From: Pseudomonas sp. BCA17
Lineage (GTDB): Bacteria; Pseudomonadota; Gammaproteobacteria; Pseudomonadales; Pseudomonadaceae
Reading direction: 5' to 3'
NCBI RefSeq assembly: GCF_004519405.1
Contig: NZ_SGWI01000002.1
Coordinates: forward strand, 558,001-622,000
Length of the DNA: 64,000 nucleotides
Shown here: piece after piece, positions 48,049 to 57,044 of the stretch
Layout of the letters: each line of letters begins with the position of its first letter
How positions within the stretch are numbered: the stretch's first letter is position 1
The notes under the pieces: model-generated
Told to the model about the DNA's origin: nothing
Seen by the model: only the letters and a program-made list of their open reading frames with translations
The model's database searches: none
Program-made: the position numbers and the translations under genes

Positions 48049-49019
48049 TGGCCGTCGTTCTTACCGCCCGCGACCTTACCCGTCATTACGAAGTGTCCCG
48101 TGGCCTGTTCAAGGGCCACGCCACGGTGCGTGCCCTCAATGGCGTGTCCTTCGAGCTGGAAGCCGGCAAGACGCTCGCCGTGGTGGGCGAGTCGGGTTGC
48201 GGCAAATCCACCCTGGCCCGTGCACTGACGCTGATTGAAGAGCCATCGTCAGGCTCGCTGAAAATCGCCGGCCAGGAAGTGGCGGGCGCCGACAGGGCCC
48301 AGCGCAAGCAACTGCGCAAAGACGTGCAGATGGTATTCCAGAGCCCGTACGCCTCATTGAACCCACGCCAGAAAGTCGGTGATCAACTGGCCGAGCCCTT
48401 GCTGATCAACACCAACCTGTCCGCCAGCGAGCGCCGCGAGAAAGTGCAGGCGATGATGAAGCAAGTGGGCCTGCGCCCTGAGCATTATCAGCGCTATCCG
48501 CACATGTTCTCCGGTGGCCAGCGCCAGCGTATCGCCCTGGCGCGGGCGATGATGCTGCAACCCAAAGTGCTGGTGGCGGATGAGCCGACGTCCGCACTGG
48601 ACGTGTCGATCCAGGCCCAGGTGCTCAACCTGTTCATGGACCTGCAGCAGGAGTTCAACACCGCGTACGTGTTCATCTCCCACAACCTGGCGGTGGTGCA
48701 GCACGTCGCCGACGACGTGATGGTGATGTACCTCGGCCGCCCGGTGGAAGTGGGCCCCAAGGAAGACATCTATGCACGCCCGCTGCACCCGTACACCCAG
48801 GCGCTGCTGTCGGCCACCCCGACCATCCACCCGGACCCGAACAAGCCGAAGATCAAGATCGTCGGCGAGCTGCCCAACCCGCTGAACCCACCACCTGGCT
48901 GCGCCTTCCACAAGCGCTGCCCGTACGCGACGGCTCGCTGCAGCAGCGAGGAGCCGCAGTTGCGCGCCTTGGATAACCGCCAAGTGGCGTGTCACTACGC
49001 GGAACAGTTCGTCGCCTGA
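48048..49019 (+). CDS. dppF: Dipeptide ABC transporter ATPase DppF
   Basis: A 323-residue partner ATPase with Walker A VGESGCGKSTLARAL, signature FSGGQRQRIALARAM, Walker B VLVADEPTSALD, and the tail motif CAFHKRCPYATARC. Last gene of the dpp cluster, followed by hairpin and terminator. Confidence 0.95.
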   Translation: MAVVLTARDLTRHYEVSRGLFKGHATVRALNGVSFELEAGKTLAVVGESGCGKSTLARALTLIEEPSSGSLKIAGQEVAGADRAQRKQLRKDVQMVFQSPYASLNPRQKVGDQLAEPLLINTNLSASERREKVQAMMKQVGLRPEHYQRYPHMFSGGQRQRIALARAMMLQPKVLVADEPTSALDVSIQAQVLNLFMDLQQEFNTAYVFISHNLAVVQHVADDVMVMYLGRPVEVGPKEDIYARPLHPYTQALLSATPTIHPDPNKPKIKIVGELPNPLNPPPGCAFHKRCPYATARCSSEEPQLRALDNRQVACHYAEQFVA

Positions 49020-49031
49020 CCCCGCAATAAA

Positions 49032-49060
49032 AATGCTCCGGGTGTTGAGACCGGAGCATT
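49032..49060. terminator. Hairpin serving dppF end and minus-strand terminator
   Basis: A perfect 10-bp stem (AATGCTCCGG / CCGGAGCATT) is followed by TTTTTATT when read on the minus strand, so it fits a terminator for the small gene at 49132-49395. On the plus strand no T run follows. Confidence 0.65.
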
Positions 49061-49074
49061 GGATGAGTTCCACC

Positions 49075-49122
49075 GCCCCACCCGTCGGATTGCGCATCAG
49101 TCCGGCAGGCGGGGCTTTTTTT
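49075..49122 (+). terminator. Intrinsic terminator of dppBCDF
   Basis: GCCCC-A-CC...GG-C-GGGGC with an inner CGG/CCG pairing is followed by TTTTTTT. It lies 56 bp past the dppF stop. Confidence 0.8.
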
Positions 49123-49131
49123 CACGTCGAC

Positions 49132-49395
49132 TTATGTATCGCTGTCACCGTCGCTGGTGTCATCGTCGTCCGGCGGTGCTTGCTGATCGTCGTCATCCTT
49201 GGAGCCACCCTGGTCTTCATCACCGGGTTCCGATTCACTCTTGGCCAGTTGCAAGCCTGCGGCCTGGGCCGTCTTCGCCGTCACGTACCCCGGGGCCTGG
49301 CTCTGCACAGCCGTATTGGCCCATGCAGACGAAATGCCCAGGGACAACATCACCAGCACTTTTAGCATCAGCACTAAACGTTGAAAGATAGTCAT
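49132..49395 (-). CDS. Small secreted acidic protein, function unknown
   Basis: An 87-residue protein not recognised as a known family. A signal peptide (LVLMLKVLVMLSLGISSAWA) gives a mature protein of ~60 residues. The second half is almost only Asp, Glu, Ser, Gly, Pro and Gln (SKDDDDQQAPPDDDDTSDGD) and ends in DSDT. It has its own terminator on the minus strand. Composition suggests a disordered, cation-binding or surface-exposed tail; no function is claimed. It resembles the next small gene in plan. Confidence 0.6.
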   Translation of the reverse strand: MTIFQRLVLMLKVLVMLSLGISSAWANTAVQSQAPGYVTAKTAQAAGLQLAKSESEPGDEDQGGSKDDDDQQAPPDDDDTSDGDSDT

Positions 49396-49492
49396 GGTCG
49401 ATTTCCGTCCAGTCAGTGAATCATGTGCGCCAGCATTCGACCGGCGCTGTGGATTAAGCTAGTTCCGATACCGGTTTTACGCCACTTGCGCC

Positions 49493-49738
49493 TTACGTAT
49501 CACCGTCATCGTAGGTTTCGCTGTCTTCGCCTTCGTTGTAGGGGTTTTCCGCATCTTCCTTGGGCGCGGGTTGAGCCTGGGGCTGCCAGCCACCGGAGTT
49601 GACCTCCTTCTGCTTTTTTTTGCTTACAGGCCCGGTGTCCTTCCACTGGGGTGTGCCCGCATCCGCCAGCGCCATTGAGCCGCACAGCCCCAAGGCGAAC
49701 AGCAGCACCAGTTGAGTGATGCGTTGAGTTATACGCAC
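49493..49738 (-). CDS. Small secreted acidic-tailed protein, function unknown
   Basis: An 81-residue protein with a signal peptide (LVLLFALGLCGSMALADA), a short Lys/Gln-rich middle (WKDTGPVSKKKQKEVNSGGW), and an acidic end NPYNEGEDSETYDDGDT. No family recognised. It shares layout, strand and the Asp-Thr terminus with the 87-residue protein 98 bp downstream, so the two may be a related pair. Preceded by GGAGA before the ATG. Confidence 0.6.
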   Translation of the reverse strand: MRITQRITQLVLLFALGLCGSMALADAGTPQWKDTGPVSKKKQKEVNSGGWQPQAQPAPKEDAENPYNEGEDSETYDDGDT

Positions 49739-49960
49739 GGGCGTCTCCTGATCCGTCGGTGAAAGGGTGAAATATTTGAAACGCTAGACGGAATGTGAGG
49801 TTCTCGCCAATCCGGCCCCTGGAGGTGATCAACATGTGGGAAAGGGCTGGCGTCCGGCAGGGCTGGCGTCCGGCAGCGCTGGGTCAGTCAACTGTTGCAG
49901 ACACTGGCCCCCTGCTATCCGCAACAGCCTCCTCCCTTCTTCTGGTTGGCGCCAGACAAT

Positions 49961-49993
49961 AAAAAAGGGCGAAGCCATGACAGCTTCGCCCTT
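49961..49993 (-). terminator. Intrinsic terminator of prfC
   Basis: AAAGGGCGAAG / CTTCGCCCTTT stem lies 18 bp past the prfC stop and is followed on the minus strand by a T run. The rest of 49739-50010 holds a 16-bp tandem duplication (GGCTGGCGTCCGGCAG, ~49847-49878) and no gene. Confidence 0.88.
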
Positions 49994-50010
49994 TCTCTAC
50001 CGCTCAGACC

Positions 50011-51594
<1,584 letters not shown>

Positions 51595-51705
51595 GGGAAA
51601 TCGCCTGGCAGGTGAGTCAAAAAAGGGCGGCGAGTATAGCGCAAACCCCGCGGGCCGGACCACCGTTCACCCGATTGGGGGTGGCTAAATGCTGCCAAGT
51701 GTGGA

Positions 51706-51719
51706 ACCTTTTAAAAGGT
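51706..51719. promoter_or_regulatory. Perfect 14-bp palindrome upstream of the osmoprotectant operon
   Basis: ACCTTTTAAAAGGT is fully palindromic and lies in the 331-bp region between divergent prfC and the ABC operon. It could be an operator. The remainder of this gap (51595-51925) holds the prfC promoter region and the hairpin at 51845-51898, with no gene. Confidence 0.4.
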
Positions 51720-51844
51720 AGAGACGTCCACTCCCCTGCTACCGCACTCGGAACAGGGGCTGAAAAATCAGCAAGTTAGCCTGACGAGGCTGCGCTCATG
51801 GCTCGATCGCATACCGCGTTGCCGGTATCGGCGAGCTGCTTTTC

Positions 51845-51898
51845 GCGAACACATTCGACGACAGCCAGCAATGGCATGCCACGAAGGAATGTGTTCGC
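51845..51898 (+). promoter_or_regulatory. Leader hairpin before the osmoprotectant operon
   Basis: A perfect 12-bp inverted repeat (GCGAACACATTC / GAATGTGTTCGC) encloses 30 bases and ends 27 bp before the first GTG start, just ahead of the AAGGAG ribosome site. It may control translation or transcript stability. Role is inference. Confidence 0.5.
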
Positions 51899-51925
51899 CG
51901 ACAGAAGAAAAAAAGGAGTCCGCCT

Positions 51926-52642
51926 GTGGCTATTCGCTATGGCAAAGGGCTGATAGGAGGAGCGGTTGTCGTCGCTCTCCTGGCCCTGCTGGTCCACTGG
52001 ATCGGCATCAACACGATCGAACTGTACCGCGACGATTTGTTGTTTTACCTGCAAGCTCACCTGATCCTCGTTCTTGTCTCCATGCTGGCCGCCCTCGTTG
52101 TGGGCATCCCAGCCGGTATCCTGCTCAGCCGACCGCACATGGTCGGGCGCGCAGAACGCTTCATGCAGATATTCAACATCGGCAACACCGTCCCTCCCCT
52201 GGCCGTCCTGGCCATCGCCCTTGGCGTCCTCGGCATCGGCAGCGGCCCGGCCATCTTCGCATTGTTCCTCGCCTCCCTCCTGCCCATCGTGCGCAACACC
52301 TACGAAGGTCTCAAAAACGTCCAGGGTTCCCTCAAAGAAGCCGCCACAGGCATCGGCATGACGCCGCGCCAGGTGCTGTTTCGCGTGGAACTGCCCAACG
52401 CCGTGCCGATCATCATCGGTGGCGTGCGCGTGGCCCTGGCGATCAACGTGGGTACGGCGCCGCTGGCGTTCCTGATTGGTGCCAACAGCCTGGGCAGCCT
52501 GATCTTCCCCGGTATCGCCCTGAACAATCAGCCGCAACTGCTGCTCGGCGCCGCGTGCACCGCACTGCTGGCGTTGCTGCTTGACGGTCTGGTGACCCTG
52601 GCCAGCCGCCTCTGGCTGGAACGCGGGCTGCGTGCGTCCTAA
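51926..52642 (+). CDS. OpuC-type osmoprotectant ABC permease 1
   Basis: A 238-residue permease of the ProW/OpuCB family (quaternary-amine uptake), with about six helices and the EAA-type loop LKNVQGSLKEAATGIGMTPR near residue 130. The start is GTG at 51926 with AAAAGGAG upstream. First of four co-directional genes (permease, binding protein, permease, ATPase). Confidence 0.88.
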   Translation: MAIRYGKGLIGGAVVVALLALLVHWIGINTIELYRDDLLFYLQAHLILVLVSMLAALVVGIPAGILLSRPHMVGRAERFMQIFNIGNTVPPLAVLAIALGVLGIGSGPAIFALFLASLLPIVRNTYEGLKNVQGSLKEAATGIGMTPRQVLFRVELPNAVPIIIGGVRVALAINVGTAPLAFLIGANSLGSLIFPGIALNNQPQLLLGAACTALLALLLDGLVTLASRLWLERGLRAS

Positions 52643-52651
52643 GGAACCGAC

Positions 52652-53548
52652 ATGAAAAAACTGACCTTGATACTGAGCTGCTTCCTGCTGTTTGCAGGTT
52701 TTGCACAGGCGGCTGAAAAACCCGTCATCCGCATCGGCGCCCGGGTGTTCACCGAACAGACCCTGCTCGCGGAAATCACCTCCCAATACCTGCGCACCAA
52801 GGGCTATGACACCCGCGTGACCGGCGGCCTGGGCAGCAACCTGGCACGCAGTGCCCAGGAAAGCGGGCAACTGGACCTGATCTGGGAATACACCGGCGTG
52901 TCGCTGGTGGCTTATAACCACATCGATGAAAAGCTCGACAGTGAGCAGTCCTACGCCCGAGTAAAAGAGCTCGATGCGAAAAAGGGCCTGGTCTGGCTGG
53001 CGCCGTCGCGCTTCAGCAACACCTATGCGCTGGCGCTGCCCGAGAACGTGGCCAAGGCACATCCAGACATCAAGAGCATCAGCGACCTGACGAAAGCTAT
53101 GGCCGAACACACCAACGACCACCGTCTGGTGGCCCTGGACACCGAGTTCGCCAACCGCTCCGACGGCCTTGCCGGCATGGTCAAGCTGTATGACATGAAC
53201 CTCACGCGCAAAAACACCCGGCAGATGGACGCGGGCCTGGTCTACACCGCGTTGCGTAATGGCCAGGTATTCGCCGGTTTGGTCTACACCACCGACGGTC
53301 GCCTGAATGCCTTCAAATTGACGCTACTGGAAGACGACAAGCACTACTTCCCGGACTACACCGCTGCGCCGGTGGTGCGTCAGGTTTATCTCGATGCCCA
53401 TCCGCAATTGGCGGCGGACCTCAAGCCGCTGGCGGCACTGTTCGACGACCAAACCATGCGCCAGCTGAACGCGCGGGTCGACGTCGGCCATGAAAGCCCG
53501 TCCGCCGTGGCTGCAGACTTCCTGCGCCAACACCCCATCAGCCAATAA
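52652..53548 (+). CDS. OpuC-type osmoprotectant-binding protein
   Basis: A 298-residue periplasmic protein with signal peptide (LTLILSCFLLFAGFAQAAEK) and the OpuAC/OsmX fold: IRIGARVFTEQTLLAEITSQ, LIWEYTGVSLVAYNHID, and the C-terminal FAGLVYTTDGRLNAFKLTLL. The TG(V/T)-containing motif and the aromatic residues fit binding of glycine betaine, choline or carnitine. No lipobox is seen, as expected for a soluble binding protein. Confidence 0.88.
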   Translation: MKKLTLILSCFLLFAGFAQAAEKPVIRIGARVFTEQTLLAEITSQYLRTKGYDTRVTGGLGSNLARSAQESGQLDLIWEYTGVSLVAYNHIDEKLDSEQSYARVKELDAKKGLVWLAPSRFSNTYALALPENVAKAHPDIKSISDLTKAMAEHTNDHRLVALDTEFANRSDGLAGMVKLYDMNLTRKNTRQMDAGLVYTALRNGQVFAGLVYTTDGRLNAFKLTLLEDDKHYFPDYTAAPVVRQVYLDAHPQLAADLKPLAALFDDQTMRQLNARVDVGHESPSAVAADFLRQHPISQ

Positions 53549-53559
53549 GAGGAGAAGAC

Positions 53560-54213
53560 ATGGAATTCCTGAACGCCTTTTCCCATCTTGATTGGGCCCA
53601 AGTACTGCACCTGACCTGGCAGCACATCACGCTGGTCGGCATCGCCGTGTTGCTGGCGATCTTCATTGGCGTGCCCCTGGGCATCCTGATGACCCGCTTC
53701 CCGACACTCGCCGGCCCCTTGCAGGCCAGCGCCACGGTGCTGCTGACCGTGCCGTCCATCGCCCTGTTCGGCCTGCTGCTGCCGTTCTACTCCAAGTTCG
53801 GCCAGGGCCTGGGGCCGATGCCGGCGATCACCGCCGTGTTCCTCTACTCCTTGTTGCCGATCATGCGTAACACCTACCTGGCCCTTACCGGCGTGGAACC
53901 GGGCATTCGCGAAGCCGCACGCGGTATCGGCATGACCTTCGGCCAGCGCCTGCGCATGGTCGAATTGCCCATCGCCGTACCGGTGATCCTCGCCGGTGTG
54001 CGCACTGCCGTGGTGATGAATATCGGTGTGATGACCATCGCCGCCACCATCGGCGCCGGTGGCCTGGGTGTACTTATTCTGGCTTCCATCAGCCGCAGCG
54101 ACATGTCGATGCTGATTGTCGGCGCCGTGCTGGTCAGTCTCCTGGCCATCTTCGCCGACCTGCTTCTGCAATGGCTCCAACGCTCGCTGACTCCAAAAGG
54201 ATTGCTCAAATGA
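53560..54213 (+). CDS. OpuC-type osmoprotectant ABC permease 2
   Basis: A 217-residue permease, paralogous to the first (LPIMRNTYLALTGVEPGIRE, ARGIGMTFGQRLRMVELPIA). It is 11 bp after the binding-protein gene with GAGGAGA upstream, and overlaps the ATPase gene by 4 bp (ATGA). Confidence 0.88.
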   Translation: MEFLNAFSHLDWAQVLHLTWQHITLVGIAVLLAIFIGVPLGILMTRFPTLAGPLQASATVLLTVPSIALFGLLLPFYSKFGQGLGPMPAITAVFLYSLLPIMRNTYLALTGVEPGIREAARGIGMTFGQRLRMVELPIAVPVILAGVRTAVVMNIGVMTIAATIGAGGLGVLILASISRSDMSMLIVGAVLVSLLAIFADLLLQWLQRSLTPKGLLK

Positions 54214-55367
54214 TCGAACTTCAAAACCTGTCCAAGACCTTCCAAAGCAACGGCAAGACCATCACTGCCGTCAACGATGTAAGCCTGACCGTTAACGAAG
54301 GCGAAATTTGCGTATTCCTCGGCCCGTCGGGTTGCGGCAAGAGCACCACGCTGAAGATGATCAACCGCCTCATCAAGCCCACGTCGGGGAAGATTCTGAT
54401 CAACGGCGAAGACACCACCGACCTCGACGAAGTGACCTTGCGCCGCAACATCGGCTATGTGATCCAGCAGATCGGCCTGTTCCCCAACATGACCATCGAG
54501 GAAAACATTGTGGTCGTGCCGAAACTGCTCGGCTGGGACAAGCAGAAATGCCACGACCGCGCCCGTGAGTTGATGAGCATGATCAAGCTGGAACCCAAGC
54601 AGTACCTGCACCGCTACCCGCGTGAACTGTCCGGCGGCCAGCAACAGCGGATCGGCGTGATCCGCGCCTTGGCGGCCGATGCGCCGTTGCTGCTGATGGA
54701 TGAGCCGTTCGGCGCGGTCGACCCGATCAACCGCGAAATGATCCAGAACGAGTTCTTCGAGATGCAGCGAGCGTTGAACAAGACTGTGATCATGGTCAGC
54801 CACGACATTGACGAGGCGATCAAGCTGGGTGACAAGATCGCGATCTTCCGCGCCGGCAAACTGCTGCAGATCGATCACCCGGACACCCTGCTGGCCCACC
54901 CGGCCGACGAGTTCGTCAGCAACTTCGTGGGCCAGGACAGCACCCTCAAGCGCCTGCTGCTGGTGAAAGCCGAGGATGCGGCCGACAACGCCCCATCGGT
55001 GAGCCCGGAAACCCCAGTGGCCGATGCGCTGGAGTTGATGGACGAACACGACCGTCGCTACGTGGTGGTGACTTGCGCCGAGAACAAGGCGCTGGGATAT
55101 GTACGACGTCGTGACCTGCACCGTCAGACCGGCACCTGCGGCCAATACCTGCGCGAGTTCAACGCCACGGCAGCGTATGACGAGCATTTGCGCATCCTGT
55201 TGTCGCGCATGTACGAATTCAACCGCTCCTGGTTGCCGGTCATGGATGCGGAGCGGGTGTTCCTGGGCGAGGTGACGCAGGAGTCGATTGCCGAGTACCT
55301 GAGCTCGGGCAAGTCCCGTGGGGGCAAGACCAGCATTGTGTCGCCTGCCGAGATTGCCCTGGCCTGA
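54210..55367 (+). CDS. OpuC-type osmoprotectant ABC ATPase with CBS domains
   Basis: A 385-residue ATPase. Walker A is LGPSGCGKSTTLKM, the signature LSGGQQQRIGVIRAL and Walker B LLLMDEPFGAVDP. Residues ~255-370 hold a CBS pair (PVADALELMDEHDRRYVVV, later FNRSWLPVMDAERVFLGEV), the module that senses ionic strength in OpuA-type transporters. The ATG at 54210 (MIELQNLSKTFQ) is chosen. The last ~16 codons (GGKTSIVSPAEIALA) are the left end of the tandem repeat array and recur five times downstream outside the gene. Confidence 0.9.
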   Translation: MIELQNLSKTFQSNGKTITAVNDVSLTVNEGEICVFLGPSGCGKSTTLKMINRLIKPTSGKILINGEDTTDLDEVTLRRNIGYVIQQIGLFPNMTIEENIVVVPKLLGWDKQKCHDRARELMSMIKLEPKQYLHRYPRELSGGQQQRIGVIRALAADAPLLLMDEPFGAVDPINREMIQNEFFEMQRALNKTVIMVSHDIDEAIKLGDKIAIFRAGKLLQIDHPDTLLAHPADEFVSNFVGQDSTLKRLLLVKAEDAADNAPSVSPETPVADALELMDEHDRRYVVVTCAENKALGYVRRRDLHRQTGTCGQYLREFNATAAYDEHLRILLSRMYEFNRSWLPVMDAERVFLGEVTQESIAEYLSSGKSRGGKTSIVSPAEIALA

Positions 55368-56726
55368 CACACCCCCTTGTGGCGAGGGAGCTTGCTCCCG
55401 TCGGGCTGCACAGCAGCCCCAGAACAGACGACTCAATAGTGTCAGGTATAGGGTGTCGAGCTGTTAGGAGCCGCTTCGCGGCCCAGCGGGAGCAAGCTCC
55501 CTCGCCACAAAAGCCACCCCAATTCCCGCCAATTTGCCCACTCTTGAGTCCTGTGGGGGCAAGACCAGCATTGTGTCGCCTGCCGAGACTGCCCTGGCCT
55601 GACACACCCCCTTGTGGCGAGGGAGCTTGCTCCCGTCGGGCTGCGCAGCAGCCCCAGAACAGGCGACTCAATAGTGTCAGATATACGGTGTCGAGCTGTT
55701 ATGGGGCCGCTTCGCGCCCCAGCGGGAGCAAGCTCCCTCGCCACAAAAGCCACCCCAATTCCCGCCAATTTGCCCACTCTTGAGTCCAGTGGGGGCAAGA
55801 CCAGCATTGTGTCGCCTGCCGAGACTGCCCTGGCCTGACACAACCCCTTGTGGCGAGGGAGCTTGCTCCCGTCGGGCTGCGCAGCAGCCCCAGAACAGAC
55901 GACTCAATTGTGTCAGGTATAGGGTGTCGAGCTGTTAGGGGGCCGCTTCGCGGCCCAGCGGGAGCAAGCTCCCTCGCCACAAAAGCCACCCCGATTCCCG
56001 CCAATTTGCCCACTCTTGAGTCCTGTGGGGGCAAGACCAGCATTGCGTCGCCTGCCGAGACTGCCCTGGCCTGACACACCCCCTTGTGGCGAGGGAGCTT
56101 GCTCCCGTCGGGCTGCGCAACAGCCCCAGAACAGACGACTCAATTGTGTCAGGTACAGGGTGTCGAGCTGTTAGGGGGCCGCTTCGCGGCCCAGAGGGAG
56201 CAAGCTCCCTCGCCACAAAAGCCACCCGGTTCCTGCCAATTAGCCCACTCTTGAGTCCTGTGGGGGCAAGACCAGCATTGTGTCGCCTGCCGAGACTGCC
56301 CTGCCCTGACACAACCCCTTGTGGCGAGGGAGCTTGCTCCCGTCGGGCTGCGCAGCAGCCCCAGAACAGGCGACTCAATAGTGTCAGGTATACGGTGTCG
56401 AGCTGTTAGGGGGCCGCTGCGCGCCCCAGCGGGAGCAAGCTCCCTCGCCACACAAGCCGCCCCGATTCCCGCCAATTGGCCCACTCTTGAGTCCTGTGGG
56501 GGTAAGACCAGCATTGCGTCGCCTGCCGAGACTGCCCTGGCCTGACACAACCCCCTTGTGGCGAGGGAGCTTGCTCCCGCTGGGCTGCGCAGCAGCCCCA
56601 GAACAGACGACTCAATTGTGTCAGGTCTAGGGTGTCGAGCTGTTAGGGGGCCGCTTCGCGGCCCAGCGGGAGCAAGCTCCCTCGCCACAAAAGCCGCCCC
56701 GATTGCCGCCAATTTGGCCCCTCTTG
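55313..56726. repeat. Six-unit tandem array of ~236-bp REPIN units
   Basis: Six direct copies begin at 55313, 55548, 55784, 56020, 56255 and 56491 (periods 235, 236, 236, 235, 236). Each unit contains the tail of the preceding ATPase gene, then GTGGCGAGGGAGCTTGCTCC, a GC palindrome, a ~50-bp spacer, a second GC palindrome and the inverse REP ending CTCCCTCGCCAC, then ~50 bp of unique-like sequence. Unit 1 has the real gene end (GAGATT); units 2-6 all read GAGACT there. Units 2 and 5 share private variants (AGGCGACTC, TATACGG, CGCGCCCC). Short ORFs in both strands recur in every unit and are by-products. Confidence 0.93.
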
Positions 56727-56813
56727 GGAACATCAATCCGTCATACCGGTCGGTTACATAGGTAGCTGCACGGGGTGCTGCGACGAACGCGTGCAAAAAC
56801 GCGACATTTTTAG

Positions 56814-56842
56814 TTGATCTATAGCCCCTCACGTCCTAAAGT
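56814..56842 (+). promoter_or_regulatory. Candidate sigma-70 promoter of the speC leader
   Basis: TTGATC (56814-56819) and TAAAGT (56837-56842) are spaced 17 bp. A start near 56849 would give a ~195-base leader before speC that includes the terminator at 56904. Confidence 0.45.
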
Positions 56843-56857
56843 TCGCGCCGAACGTCC

Positions 56858-57016
56858 ATGCTGGAAACGATCCATCCGGCTCAAGTACTGACGACGAGAC
56901 AGCAAGGCCAAGGGAAGCGGTTGAACCCATGGCCTTTTTGCTTTCGGCGACATGCCTTGGGAAGTAGGCGAACCAAAGTGGGGATACGGAGGACGTTCAT
57001 TTGCACCCATTGCTAA
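56858..57016 (+). CDS. Possible upstream ORF in the speC leader
   Basis: A 52-codon ORF (MLETIHPAQVLTTRQQ...) starts about 10 bases after the predicted transcript start, runs through the leader hairpin and stops 28 bp before speC. It has no clear ribosome site and is rich in Arg and His. It is reported because an ORF across a terminator ahead of ornithine decarboxylase could couple translation to attenuation. Whether it is translated is unknown. Confidence 0.2.
   Translation: MLETIHPAQVLTTRQQGQGKRLNPWPFCFRRHALGSRRTKVGIRRTFICTHC
56904..56939 (+). terminator. Intrinsic terminator within the speC leader
   Basis: AAGGCCA-A-GGG / CCC-A-TGGCCTT pairs around an 11-base loop and is followed by TTTG, 105 bp before the speC ATG. 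It could end a small RNA or attenuate speC. Confidence 0.65.
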
Positions 57017-57044
57017 TTTCAGTTTGCCCTTAGGAGTTCCCAGC

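Noticed and set aside
49847..49878. 16-bp tandem duplication GGCTGGCGTCCGGCAG
   Set aside because: Two short copies only, in a non-coding gap, with no structure or gene context that suggests function.
55313..56726. Direct repeats considered as a CRISPR array
   Set aside because: The whole 236-bp unit repeats, there are no variable spacers, and no cas genes are near.
55370..56832. Many 74-227 residue ORFs on both strands (MARELAPVG..., MSRLFWGCCAARREQ...)
   Set aside because: They recur with the 236-bp unit, change frame at each unit boundary (period not divisible by three) and encode REP palindromes; they are by-products of the repeat.
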